The position numbers were made by a program, and so were the translations under genes. A stretch of DNA of 64,000 bases from Clostridium porci (lineage in GTDB: Bacteria; Bacillota; Clostridia; Lachnospirales; Lachnospiraceae), in NCBI RefSeq assembly GCF_009696375.1, contig NZ_VUMD01000003.1, positions 237,641 to 301,640 of the forward strand, in the 5' to 3' direction. A model generated the notes under the pieces. It saw only the letters and a list, made by a program, of their open reading frames with translations, made no database searches and was not told the DNA's origin. This document shows, in pieces, positions 53,428-60,472 of the stretch (its first letter is position 1; the number at the start of each line of letters is the position of its first letter).

Positions 53428-53901
53428 CTAATTCAGCCCCATGGCATTGCGTACAGGATCAACCATGGATGGAAGGCCGCCTCTTGTATTGCCTTCTGCT
53501 GGCCTGGCTCCTACAATCTGCACAAAGCCTGTGGGCTTCTCTTCTTTTTTTGCCTTGTCGCCATATATTTTTTGTAATGCATCAAGCTTACTGTCTATAT
53601 CCTTTTCATCCACACAGGTAATAATATCGGCCAGTTCCTTAGGCATTCCCCGGTCACTGAGCCGTTCCCTGACTATAAGCTTCATCTCCCTGGCCTCCAG
53701 CTCCGCAAGCTTCTGGCTGTATTCTGCTTGGGCTTCCTTACTGAGCTGGCTCTTCATCCGGGCAATCCTTGATTGTACAAAGCCGTTTACCTCTTCTTGG
53801 GTAAAGAGTTTACCTTCTTTCCCGGCTGCTCCCTGTGTTTCTGATTCAGTCCCCATGTTTTCAGCCTGGGTCTGCTCTGTCATGTTGGTATTTTCTTCCA
53901 T
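53428..53901 (-). CDS. Phage scaffold protein (DUF4355-like)
   Basis: 157 residues, very charged and mostly coiled coil: EGKLFTQEEVNGFVQSRIAR, then QLSKEAQAEYSQKLAELEAR and ERLSDRGMPKELADIITCVD. This is the DUF4355/GP20-type scaffold pattern, with a Gly/Pro-rich tail (EGNTRGGLPSMVDPVRNAM) that usually contacts the coat protein. GGAAGGATAG precedes the ATG. Immediately upstream of the capsid gene; it should direct capsid assembly, possibly capsid size. Confidence 0.75.
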   Translation of the reverse strand: MEENTNMTEQTQAENMGTESETQGAAGKEGKLFTQEEVNGFVQSRIARMKSQLSKEAQAEYSQKLAELEAREMKLIVRERLSDRGMPKELADIITCVDEKDIDSKLDALQKIYGDKAKKEEKPTGFVQIVGARPAEGNTRGGLPSMVDPVRNAMGLN

Positions 53902-54002
53902 GTTCTTCTATCCTTCCTGTTTAACGTCCAGTGGACAATATTGGGGACGGATTTTCCCCGCCGCCCCACGGGTCAAATGAGATATTAATAATGAGGGCAA
54001 AC

Positions 54003-54053
54003 AAAAAGCGCAGGAACAAGAGAATCCATTTTTGGATTATCCTATTCCCGCGC
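54003..54053 (-). terminator. Terminator between the replication and capsid modules
   Basis: Minus-strand imperfect stem beginning GGCGCGGGAATAGGATAATC and closing with GATTCTCTTGTTCCTGCGC, loop CAAAAATG, followed by TTTTTGTTTG. It closes the replication/early operon. The capsid operon therefore needs a promoter between here and 53901, but I could not identify a convincing one. Confidence 0.6.
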
Positions 54054-54261
54054 CTGTTATCTCTAAGGCTTCCGGCCTGGCAGTATATGGGGCCGGGGTA
54101 CTTATCAATATTCTGTTTGCTTACCACTATTCTACCAAATATGCCGGGGGTATGCAAGCGAAAAGTAAGGTTCTGTCAGACTTCCCGGCGTTTCTATGTA
54201 TCATTTTTGTGGTTTAATTAGGGGCCAGCCCTGCACTATCGTACAGGAAACCAGCCCCCAA

Positions 54262-54277
54262 CTTGTGACGTTACAAC
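54262..54277. repeat. 16-bp near-palindrome, site 4 of the family
   Basis: CTTGTGACGTTACAAC followed by TTTTT. The 20 bases 54263-54282 are identical to 57822-57841. It overlaps the stop codon of the 54271 gene. Confidence 0.5.
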
Positions 54278-54453
54278 TTTTTCTCGTTGTTCCCCCGTTG
54301 TTCATCCAGGAATATGTACGCTTTCATAAACTGTCCATCCCGGTTCCTGGACTTCCTCCAGGTCTTGATATCCGGCCGGAGCCTGTCAAGGATGTGCTGC
54401 AGCTCCTCCGGGCGCTCATAGGATACCTTAATCTTCACTGACAGCGCGGTCAC
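54271..54453 (-). CDS. Small element protein, coupled
   Basis: 60 residues (MTALSVKIKVSYERPEELQH, then LDRLRPDIKTWRKSRNRDGQ), basic, with a beta-alpha start; similar short proteins occur in clostridial phage replication modules. It starts at a GTG that overlaps the previous gene's TGA (GTGA), so translation is coupled. Function unknown. Confidence 0.6.
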   Translation of the reverse strand: MTALSVKIKVSYERPEELQHILDRLRPDIKTWRKSRNRDGQFMKAYIFLDEQRGNNEKKL

Positions 54454-54611
54454 CTTCCTTCATGGCCTGTAGCTGCTTTTCGGTTCTCAATCTCCTCATG
54501 GATACATAAAATGGCCCCTTCACTAAAGTTTCCCTCTTTTAACAATTCCTGCAATTCAGCATCGGAACACGTGGACAGCAGGAACATAAACGCCTTCTTT
54601 GCTTTACTCAT
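54450..54611 (-). CDS. Small element protein, coupled
   Basis: 53 residues starting MSKAKKAFMFLLSTCSDAEL; the rest is acidic and helical. ATG overlaps the preceding TGA (ATGA) and the stop overlaps the next start, so the three small genes at 54271-54814 form one coupled block. No family recognised. Confidence 0.6.
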   Translation of the reverse strand: MSKAKKAFMFLLSTCSDAELQELLKEGNFSEGAILCIHEEIENRKAATGHEGR

Positions 54612-54814
54612 TTTTGCATGGCCCTCCTTCTCCTTTTCCGTTCATCTCTAATACCTTGAACCCGTCCCAGATTACAAACCAATGAACAAATGAAGGGAAT
54701 TCCATGATATCCGTGTTTGTTTACCCAATATTGAAATATCCTTGCTTCGTCCGTTCCGGCCAACCCTGCTACCGGCTGATATTCTGATACCCTCAATTCT
54801 TCCTGTATATTCAT
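54608..54814 (-). CDS. Small basic element protein
   Basis: 68 residues, MNIQEELRVSEYQPVAGLAG, with a C-terminal Arg/Lys cluster (GIRDERKRRRRAMQK) that could bind nucleic acid. AAAGGAAAGGGC precedes the ATG. First of a coupled block of three. No family recognised. Confidence 0.6.
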   Translation of the reverse strand: MNIQEELRVSEYQPVAGLAGTDEARIFQYWVNKHGYHGIPFICSLVCNLGRVQGIRDERKRRRRAMQK

Positions 54815-54922
54815 AGCCCTTTCCTTTCTGGCCGGATTATGCTACTATATAAGTGTGTTTTGTAGTAGCTCCGGCTGCTCCTGGCCCTGTAGGAAGTTCC
54901 CGCTTCCTATGGGGCTTTTTCA

Positions 54923-55099
54923 TTAACTAATCTGTCCCACATTAGATTCAATCCCTACCAGCGCCCACACCTTCAGCAGCTCCATGGCCTGCTCCTCTGT
55001 GTAACCTTCATCCACGGCAATATCAATCAATTCCCCATAGAAGCGAATTGCGTTCCTGAACGCCTCTTTTGGGTCTGGTCTCATGTATCCATAAGCCAT
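54923..55099 (-). CDS. Small element protein
   Basis: 58 residues (MAYGYMRPDPKEAFRNAIRF, then IDIAVDEGYTEEQAMELLKV). The ATG is two bases after the stop of the 55102 gene, with AGGTGA as ribosome site. Helical and acidic. Function unknown. Confidence 0.6.
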   Translation of the reverse strand: MAYGYMRPDPKEAFRNAIRFYGELIDIAVDEGYTEEQAMELLKVWALVGIESNVGQIS

Positions 55100-55101
55100 C
55101 T

Positions 55102-55362
55102 TTATTCACCTGCCTTTACAATAGCCGCAGAACCCGGCATGATAAACACAGCCACATCAACGCCTATAATATCAGCATAAAATCCACATCTCGCCATTGC
55201 GTGAATAAACTCTTCATGTGTTATATCTGGAAAATAATGCTTAATATATCTAACAATATATCTTGAATTGTATGAATACTGAAAAATTTTTGAATGTATT
55301 AAGTTCCTCAAAATCCACTTCTCATATTCCATTTGTTTATCCATTACTTTATTAAGGCTCAA
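55102..55362 (-). CDS. Hypothetical element protein
   Basis: 86 residues from a TTG at 55362 with AGAGGGG upstream (an in-frame GTG at 55392 has no ribosome site). Contains ILRNLIHSKIFQYSYNSRYI and DITHEEFIHAMARCGFYADI. AT-rich compared with its neighbours. It follows the iteron region and begins the small-gene operon. No family recognised. Confidence 0.55.
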   Translation of the reverse strand: MSLNKVMDKQMEYEKWILRNLIHSKIFQYSYNSRYIVRYIKHYFPDITHEEFIHAMARCGFYADIIGVDVAVFIMPGSAAIVKAGE

Positions 55363-55422
55363 TTTATCAATCCCCTCTATACTTAATCGCACCTATACCC
55401 ATAGGCTCCGTGACCCTGTACG

Positions 55423-55560
55423 GTGAAAACCCTTACTTTATGCGGCCTGTGCGTACTCGGTCAGTGAACCAGTACGAGCTTTCGTACTCTCGTACTCGGT
55501 CAAGGTGAACCAGTACGTATAAAGCCTTATAAATACTATATTTTTTATCCTACTCGGTCA
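55423..55560. repeat. Iteron-like repeats, probable replication origin
   Basis: TACTCGGTCA occurs at 55454-55463, 55493-55502 and 55551-55560; GTGAACCAGTACG occurs at 55464-55476 and 55505-55517. Each pair forms an imperfect palindrome bounded by GTAC. An AT-rich tract (55518-55548) separates the second and third copies. The cluster lies directly after the primase-helicase gene, where staphylococcal pathogenicity islands have their origin. Confidence 0.6.
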
Positions 55561-57391
55561 CGTTTTCACTGGGTATAGGATTGGTCAATTTACAATAATG
55601 AACCTTGGGTTTAAATCCTCTACTAAAATAAGTAATCGTTCCGGCCTTCTTTAACTCTGCCTTAGCCCTCTTAAGCGTTTCCCCACTCACCCCTTGGGCC
55701 TTCATCATCCCGTCAAGGTCGGCAGTTTCCTTCTCCCCGTCCTTCAGGTAGTCCAGTATGAAGGTCTTGGCATCCTCACGAGCCGGGGCCTGATACGTGG
55801 CCGCCGTAGCTGCTGTCACATAGTCCTTATCTTTCTTATCCGTGTAGCCCTCAAACTCTACCTTCCCGGAATCCAGCCGGAATAGAACCGTTTGGGCCTG
55901 CGGGCCATAATTGCTTTTCTCTTGGGATATGTAGCGTAAACCGTCATTGGCCTCACCAGCAATAAGCACGCTCCTGGCGATATCCCATATATCAGCACTA
56001 TCTGCTATGCGTTTCCTTCCCCATAGCCCTACTTGCTTATTGGTATGGACAATAATAATAAAGGTCGTTTCATACTTCTCCCCCAGGCCAATCAGAGGGT
56101 TTAAACATGCCCTCATGGCGTTCCTCTGTCCCATCTGAATATCAGGCGGCACATAGCTCTGCAGGGGGTCAAATATCACCAGTTCCGGTCTGTACTCCTT
56201 TATCAATTCTTCCAGCAGAGGGGCGTTAAACTTAATCTCCGGGAATCGTTCATCTGCCAAATCCAGTGATAGAACATTCTCTAGTTTTGCCCCAGACCTC
56301 CGCAGCCTCCCCTTCAAGGTATATTCCGCTGAATCCTCAGAGGAAAAGAACAATACTCCCCCTGGTAAACAATCCTTTGCAAAAGGGTTATCCTGGTTAA
56401 GGAAGCACGGCCCGCCACTGCTCACCGCTGCCGCTATGGAACACCATATTGTAGTTTTTCCGGAACCGCCATCCCCGGCCAGAACTGTTATTTGCCCTCT
56501 GGGTATGTAATCCGTTACCAGCCATTCCGGTTCCTTTTCCTCCACGGTATCCATTGATACGAGGTTTACAGGCCCTTTCTTGATGATTGGCTGGAAACTC
56601 CGCGTCTTATGGTTATAAGTGGCTGTATACGGAGCCGTTCCCTTCTGATAGCGTGTAAGCGCCGGGAATACCTCTTTTTCAAGTTCCTGGTCTGTTAAAG
56701 GTGGAACGCATTTGGCTTCGTTCTCGGCCCTCACAGCCGCCCTAATCGCCTCGTCTGAAAGCCCTTTAGCCTGTTGGCTGCATACCAGTTTGACCATTGC
56801 CGTTGTCCGCTGTCCGTCCGGTATCTGCTCCGGTAATTCAAAAAGAATCGGCTCCGGCTCCCGTGAAGCAGGGCCTACAAGGAAGTCGAATACCGCCCCG
56901 TTTGCTTCTGCCAGGGGATATAGCATAGGGTCCTGCTCCCACTCATAGGTATTTCCATTAGGGTGTATACTTGGCGGCGCTACAATATAGCCTCCATCCC
57001 CTCTTATATCTATCCCTTCATATATTCCAGCGCGGTTCCTAACAGTGGATGTGTCATGGTAAAAATAGTGGTATCCACCACGGCCAGTTATTGCCAACCA
57101 TGTGTTATCTGGTAACTTTCCGTGTTCTGCTTCCCACTCTCGGAGCGTCACACGGCCGTCTATCCCCTTATCCTTGTCCACATCCAGGTCAATCACCACA
57201 AGGCCACCTGAGACGGCCCCTGTGGCTATTCCTATGTTTGCCGTGGGCCACCTGTTCCACCAGCTTTCAATTTGCGCCGGCTCCTTTGAAGCATCCTTTA
57301 ACCCATGCTCTGTAAGTGGCTGCTTACTCTTAGGCTTAACAGGGAATACGGCCAGTCCCAACCTGCTGTAATACAATGCGTATTCCTTCAT
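55550..57391 (-). CDS. Primase-polymerase / RepA-like helicase
   Basis: About 613 residues. The N-terminal prim-pol domain (~1-190) has the metal motif VVIDLDVDKDKG (D73/D75 in the longer numbering) and GRGGYHYFYHD. A PriCT-like linker (~215-255) follows, then a RepA/AAA-type helicase with Walker A LAGDGGSGKTT (~310) and Walker B ELVIFDPLQSYVP (~415). The C-terminus is a winged-helix-like region. It starts the element's own replication. The ATG at 57391 is used; a TTG at 57406 overlapping the previous stop is possible. Iterons directly downstream are its likely target. Confidence 0.82.
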   Translation of the reverse strand: MKEYALYYSRLGLAVFPVKPKSKQPLTEHGLKDASKEPAQIESWWNRWPTANIGIATGAVSGGLVVIDLDVDKDKGIDGRVTLREWEAEHGKLPDNTWLAITGRGGYHYFYHDTSTVRNRAGIYEGIDIRGDGGYIVAPPSIHPNGNTYEWEQDPMLYPLAEANGAVFDFLVGPASREPEPILFELPEQIPDGQRTTAMVKLVCSQQAKGLSDEAIRAAVRAENEAKCVPPLTDQELEKEVFPALTRYQKGTAPYTATYNHKTRSFQPIIKKGPVNLVSMDTVEEKEPEWLVTDYIPRGQITVLAGDGGSGKTTIWCSIAAAVSSGGPCFLNQDNPFAKDCLPGGVLFFSSEDSAEYTLKGRLRRSGAKLENVLSLDLADERFPEIKFNAPLLEELIKEYRPELVIFDPLQSYVPPDIQMGQRNAMRACLNPLIGLGEKYETTFIIIVHTNKQVGLWGRKRIADSADIWDIARSVLIAGEANDGLRYISQEKSNYGPQAQTVLFRLDSGKVEFEGYTDKKDKDYVTAATAATYQAPAREDAKTFILDYLKDGEKETADLDGMMKAQGVSGETLKRAKAELKKAGTITYFSRGFKPKVHYCKLTNPIPSENVTE

Positions 57392-57402
57392 GTTTCCATC
57401 TT

Positions 57403-57600
57403 TCAAGCGCCCACCCCGCTTTGTTCATCCTCCAGCCCTACCCGCTCCATAAAATACTTCCTGGGTATCTGGCCAGACCTGATTATGTACCCCTTGGCCT
57501 TAAGCTCCGCATTTAGCTGCTTAATGATTGCGTAGCTGTGGCTGATGGAATAGTTCATAATCTCGCCGACCTCTGCCGCGCTAAGATACTGTTTACTCAC
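57403..57600 (-). CDS. Small HTH DNA-binding protein (excisionase/regulator-like)
   Basis: 65 residues from GTG 57600, which has GGAG ten bases upstream. A winged-helix-like sequence (QYLSAAEVGEIMNYSISHSY and AIIKQLNAELKAKGYIIRSG) ends with IPRKYFMERVGL. Proteins of this size and position serve as excisionases or replication regulators. Its stop overlaps a possible TTG start of the primase gene. Confidence 0.6.
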   Translation of the reverse strand: MSKQYLSAAEVGEIMNYSISHSYAIIKQLNAELKAKGYIIRSGQIPRKYFMERVGLEDEQSGVGA

Positions 57601-57604
57601 TCGT

Positions 57605-57784
57605 TTAACACTCCTTTCTCCTGTTATGTTCTGCTTCAACCGCCTTCCGCAGCTCCGCAAGCTCCTGGTCAATGATGGCCAGATCCGGGCCATACTCCGG
57701 CTTCCAGTCAATTCCTGAATGGTTCAAAATGTATAGGCGGCGTTCTACTAACTTTAAATATCTGCTAACCTCTTTATCTGTCAT
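57605..57784 (-). CDS. Small helical element protein
   Basis: 59 residues, MTDKEVSRYLKLVERRLYIL followed by an acidic helical half (DLAIIDQELAELRKAVEAEH). GGAG lies eight bases before the ATG. First gene of the minus-strand operon; two palindromic sites (57804-57836) lie just upstream of it, where an operator would be expected. Confidence 0.6.
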   Translation of the reverse strand: MTDKEVSRYLKLVERRLYILNHSGIDWKPEYGPDLAIIDQELAELRKAVEAEHNRRKEC

Positions 57785-57803
57785 GCCACCATCTCCTTTT
57801 CTT

Positions 57804-57836
57804 GTTGCGATTTCGCAACGGTTGTGACGTTACAAC
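57804..57836. promoter_or_regulatory. Two adjacent palindromes before the replication operon
   Basis: GTTGCGATTTCGCAAC (57804-57819) and GTTGTGACGTTACAAC (57821-57836), one base apart, directly upstream of the first replication-operon gene. They share a GTTG...CAAC frame with sites at 51627 and 54262. Likely operators for one of the element's HTH proteins. Confidence 0.5.
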
Positions 57837-57922
57837 TTTTTAGCCCTGGCCAGAACGGCCACCGCCTGCTCAGATTGAGCCCCCGCCGCAGATTTGCGCT
57901 GGGGTGATGTGAGGGGAATCTT

Positions 57923-57945
57923 CCCTCATGCTATGCCGCCCCCGG
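57923..57945. repeat. 23-bp direct repeat, left copy around the repressor cassette
   Basis: Starts CCCTCATGCTATGCCGCC and is identical over 23 bases to 58719-58741. It lies just beyond the Cro-like gene; the second copy lies just beyond the repressor gene. Confidence 0.8.
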
Positions 57946-57949
57946 CATG

Positions 57950-58147
57950 TTATTCGTCTGCTAAAATTTCAGTTACATCAACGCTCAGGGCTGCCGCTAT
58001 GCGGCCCACTGTGGCAGGTTTGCAGCTTCCACGGCTGTAAACCTTACACAGTGTAGGAATCGGCATTTCTGCCTTCTTGGCCAGCGTATCACGGTTGAGT
58101 TGCGCCCTGGCCATTGCGATTTCAAGCTTCCTCTTGTCTACCTTCAA
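57950..58147 (-). CDS. Cro-like XRE regulator
   Basis: 65-residue HTH protein (NRDTLAKKAEMPIPTLCKVY then GRIAAALSVDVTEILADE). The start is TTG 58147 with AAAGGAGGTGAG upstream. Divergent from the larger repressor gene, sharing 144 bases of regulatory DNA with operator-like repeats; its own promoter is clear. Probable early/lytic-type switch protein. Confidence 0.8.
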   Translation of the reverse strand: MKVDKRKLEIAMARAQLNRDTLAKKAEMPIPTLCKVYSRGSCKPATVGRIAAALSVDVTEILADE

Positions 58148-58161
58148 CCTCTCACCTCCTT

Positions 58162-58230
58162 TATACTTTTGTATCTATATTAACCGATACTTTTGTACTT
58201 GTCAATGTTTTTTATACTTTTGTATCTATA
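58162..58230. promoter_or_regulatory. Operator repeats and promoter of the repressor/Cro switch
   Basis: ATACTTTTGTAT occurs at 58163-58174 and 58213-58224 and ATACTTTTGTAC at 58188-58199: three sites at 25-base spacing. Minus-strand promoter TTGACA (58200-58205) and TAATAT (58177-58182) with a 17-base spacer straddles the middle site, so repressor binding there would block the Cro-like gene. Confidence 0.65.
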
Positions 58231-58291
58231 CATACACAATTAAATATGATATTCTATAATTACATATCGAAAAAAAAGGAGAATGACATAT

Positions 58292-58714
58292 ATGTCGAAT
58301 ATCCAAAAAATACGAAAAGAAAGGGGATTTACTCAAGCTGAACTTGCAAAAAAAGCTGGTATTTCAGAAATATCTATAAGAAAATACGAAAGTGGTGAGA
58401 GAAGGCCAAAAATCGAAACCTTAAGCAAGATTGCCATAGCTTTAAATATACCTGTTGCAGATTTATTTGAAGGTGATCCCAGAGATTTTGCAGTACCGCC
58501 TGGAAAAATACAATTAGGTGATGGCGAAAATGCAATACTTGTTGACCCTATAGAATTTCAGAAAGTATTTAACAGAATTGTGCAAAGAAGTTGTCCTAAT
58601 CCTGTAAGTATTTTACTTGAAGAATTTTATAAGCTATCACCCACAGGGCAAGACATGGCTATAAAGCAAACAAAACTATTAACGAAAATACCGGAGTATC
58701 AGAAAAAAGACTAA
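58292..58714 (+). CDS. XRE-family repressor (CI/Stl-like)
   Basis: 140 residues. The N-terminal HTH is GFTQAELAKKAGISEISIRK with YESGERRPKIETL following. The C-terminal half (FQKVFNRIVQRSCPNPVSIL) has no peptidase motif, so it is not a LexA-type self-cleaving repressor. The ATG at 58292 is chosen because AAGGAG lies ten bases upstream; 58283 is too close. Its AT-rich composition differs from the rest of the element. Probably holds the element silent; how it is relieved is unknown. Confidence 0.8.
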   Translation: MSNIQKIRKERGFTQAELAKKAGISEISIRKYESGERRPKIETLSKIAIALNIPVADLFEGDPRDFAVPPGKIQLGDGENAILVDPIEFQKVFNRIVQRSCPNPVSILLEEFYKLSPTGQDMAIKQTKLLTKIPEYQKKD

Positions 58715-58718
58715 TCTC

Positions 58719-58741
58719 CCCTCATGCTATGCCGCCCCCGG
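58719..58741. repeat. 23-bp direct repeat, right copy
   Basis: Identical to 57923-57945. The two copies bracket the AT-rich Cro/repressor cassette and suggest it was exchanged as a unit by homologous recombination. Confidence 0.8.
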
Positions 58742-58763
58742 TCAGGATGAAAGGAAGATGAAC

Positions 58764-59816
58764 ATGCCATCATATTATGATGATAAGCAAAAAACTTGGT
58801 ACTGCAAATTCTACTATGTGGATTGGACAGGCCAGCGCAAGCAGAAGCTTAAACACGGCTTCTCTCGCCAGCGTGATGCAAAGGACTGGGAGCGTAGCTT
58901 CCTGGAGAGGCAGCAGGGAAGCCCTGATATGACCTTCCAGGCGCTCTATGACCTCTACACAGAGGACATAGCACACAGGCTTAAGTATTCCACCATTCGC
59001 AACAAAAAGGGGGCTTGTGAGCGCCACATAGTCCCCTATTTTAAAGATAAGCCTATTAATGAAATTACCCCCGCCGATATACGGCAATGGCAGAGCAAAA
59101 TACTATCCAGCACCTTAAAAGACACTTACCAGCGCCAGATCTACAACCAGCTCAATGCCGTGTTAAATTTTGCGGTACGATACTACGGGCTCCCCCGGAA
59201 CCCATGTGGCATTGCTGGCCCTATAGGCAAGGCCAGAGCCAGCAGAATGGACTTCTGGACACTGAATGAATTTAATCTATTTATCAGCCAGATACAGAAT
59301 CCCCACCTCTATGCTGCTTTCATGACCTTATACTATACAGGTGTGCGCTGCGGCGAATTATTTGCTCTGAATCTGGAGGATGTGAACCTGAACGCCGGAA
59401 CTATCCGTATATCCAAAACATATCACCGGATTAACCGTCAGGATGTAATCACATCACCCAAAACAGAAAACAGCATCCGCGATATTACTATACCGCAGTT
59501 CCTGACTGATTGCTTATCTGATTATGCCGGACGTATTTACGGAATCAGCCCAGAAGACCGGCTCTTTCAGACCACCCAAAGCAAGCTGATCACCGCCATG
59601 AAGAAATACAGCGCCCTGGCAGGGATTAAACGCATCCGCATCCACGATGTCAGGCACAGCCATGTCTCCCTACTCATTGATATGGGGTTCTCCCCTCTCC
59701 TTATTGCTGAACGTATCGGCGATACTGTGGATATGGTCAATAATATTTACGGCCATCTCTATCCCAATCGGCACAATGAGGTTGCCGACAAATTACAGCA
59801 ATTAGTATCAAAGTAG
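58764..59816 (+). CDS. Tyrosine integrase of the element
   Basis: 350 residues. An N-terminal AP2-like arm-binding domain (SYYDDKQKTWYCKFYYVDWT) and a SAM-like core-binding domain (~55-150) precede the catalytic domain: Arg in YYTGVRCGELFAL, HxxR in IHDVRHSHVSLLIDMG, and the nucleophile Tyr in VNNIYGHLYPN. The ATG at 58764 has AAAGGA eight bases upstream. It lies 60 bases from attR and should recombine the 16-bp core in the yyaC 3' end. Confidence 0.9.
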   Translation: MPSYYDDKQKTWYCKFYYVDWTGQRKQKLKHGFSRQRDAKDWERSFLERQQGSPDMTFQALYDLYTEDIAHRLKYSTIRNKKGACERHIVPYFKDKPINEITPADIRQWQSKILSSTLKDTYQRQIYNQLNAVLNFAVRYYGLPRNPCGIAGPIGKARASRMDFWTLNEFNLFISQIQNPHLYAAFMTLYYTGVRCGELFALNLEDVNLNAGTIRISKTYHRINRQDVITSPKTENSIRDITIPQFLTDCLSDYAGRIYGISPEDRLFQTTQSKLITAMKKYSALAGIKRIRIHDVRHSHVSLLIDMGFSPLLIAERIGDTVDMVNNIYGHLYPNRHNEVADKLQQLVSK

Positions 59817-59834
59817 TATCATCCACACATTTTT

Positions 59835-59878
59835 AAAGCCTGATTATGCCGCATTTATTGGTATGACAGGCTTTTTTT
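59835..59878 (+). terminator. Terminator after the integrase gene
   Basis: AAAGCCTG (59835-59842) pairs with CAGGCTTT (59867-59874), followed by T's up to the attR edge. On the other strand the same bases supply the new last codons of yyaC. Confidence 0.7.
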
Positions 59879-60457
59879 CCATAATCGTTCGACACGGCAA
59901 ATACTTTCACAAATACAGTCTGCCATCTTCATCACCATAGACAAACGCACGCTCTGGAGCATCACCGGATCACGGCTGTTGCAGCCTCCTACGATTCCCG
60001 TAATGGAAATATCCCCTACCGCTTCCAGCTCCTTGGACACTCCCAACCCCGGCTGCAGGGCTCCCCTGCCCAGAGTAGCATAGCCCACATGATCCGCGCT
60101 CCCTACGGAGGCGTCAATCGCCACAACCACATAGTCTGGAAAATGAAGCCGTATATACCGGGCGTAAAGATCCAGATTCATGGCGTGCACAGGCTTATCC
60201 AAAGTTCCCACAACAGCTGCGCCGGAAAGCCTGCGCCTCTGGAGCTTATGTCCGATCAGAGGGCCTAAGCTGTCCCCTGTAGATCGATCCGTTCCGATGC
60301 ATAAATACATGACTCCTGACTTTCCTTTCAGAGCCATTTCATTGTCAATCAGCCTTCCCAAATCTATAGCAAACCGATCCGCGTCGAAGCCTTCCGAAGT
60401 ATTATAGTAGGATATTTCTTCCCTTTTTTGTATATTAAATGTCTTCCACAATTTCAT
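59855..60457 (-). CDS. yyaC: Spore protease-like protein YyaC
   Basis: About 200 residues of the germination-protease-related YyaC family (DUF1256): VMYLCIGTDRSTGDSLGPLI, GTLDKPVHAMNL, VVAIDASVGSADHVGYATLG and GDISITGIVGGCNSRDPVML. This points to a sporulating lineage. The last residues (KKSLSYQ) come from the integrated element; the chromosome's own ending (DNAAIM) is stranded at 51427-51450. ATG 60457 is used, with GTG 60472 and TTG 60463 as alternatives behind AGGTG. Confidence 0.85.
   Translation of the reverse strand: MKLWKTFNIQKREEISYYNTSEGFDADRFAIDLGRLIDNEMALKGKSGVMYLCIGTDRSTGDSLGPLIGHKLQRRRLSGAAVVGTLDKPVHAMNLDLYARYIRLHFPDYVVVAIDASVGSADHVGYATLGRGALQPGLGVSKELEAVGDISITGIVGGCNSRDPVMLQSVRLSMVMKMADCICESICRVERLWKKSLSYQ
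59879..59894. repeat. attR of the satellite-like element (inside yyaC)
   Basis: CCATAATCGTTCGACA, the second copy of the 16-bp core. On the minus strand it encodes Val-Glu-Arg-Leu-Trp of YyaC, and the reading frame is preserved at both ends. Confidence 0.85.
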
Positions 60458-60472
60458 AGCCAAGCTGATCAC

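Larger units (their letters stand above)
51451..59894. mobile_element. Phage-satellite-like integrated element (capsid-encoding, 8.4 kb)
   Basis: Bounded by perfect 16-bp repeats in the 3' end of yyaC. The gene order is that of a phage-inducible island: integrase and repressor on the plus strand; on the minus strand a Cro-like gene, HTH gene, primase-polymerase/helicase, iteron-like repeats, small translationally coupled genes, then a terminator-bounded scaffold/capsid operon and four small late-type genes. No terminase, portal, protease, tail or lysis gene was found in any frame. Integration replaced the last residues of YyaC without disrupting it. Confidence 0.75.

Noticed and set aside
52120..53980. 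Long plus-strand frames opposite the capsid and scaffold genes
   Set aside because: They mirror the codon pattern of the minus-strand genes and lack ribosome sites.
54032..54217. Plus-strand frame of 61 codons with a hydrophobic stretch, possibly a holin-like protein
   Set aside because: It starts at a TTG inside the terminator hairpin, has no ribosome site and runs against all neighbouring genes.
55423..55560. CRISPR array
   Set aside because: The repeats are short, few and unevenly spaced with no spacers, and no cas genes are in the window. Iterons fit better.
57827..57920. Minus-strand coding-like stretch ending in AVAVLARAKKL before the replication operon
   Set aside because: No start codon before an upstream in-frame stop; at most the tail of a lost gene.
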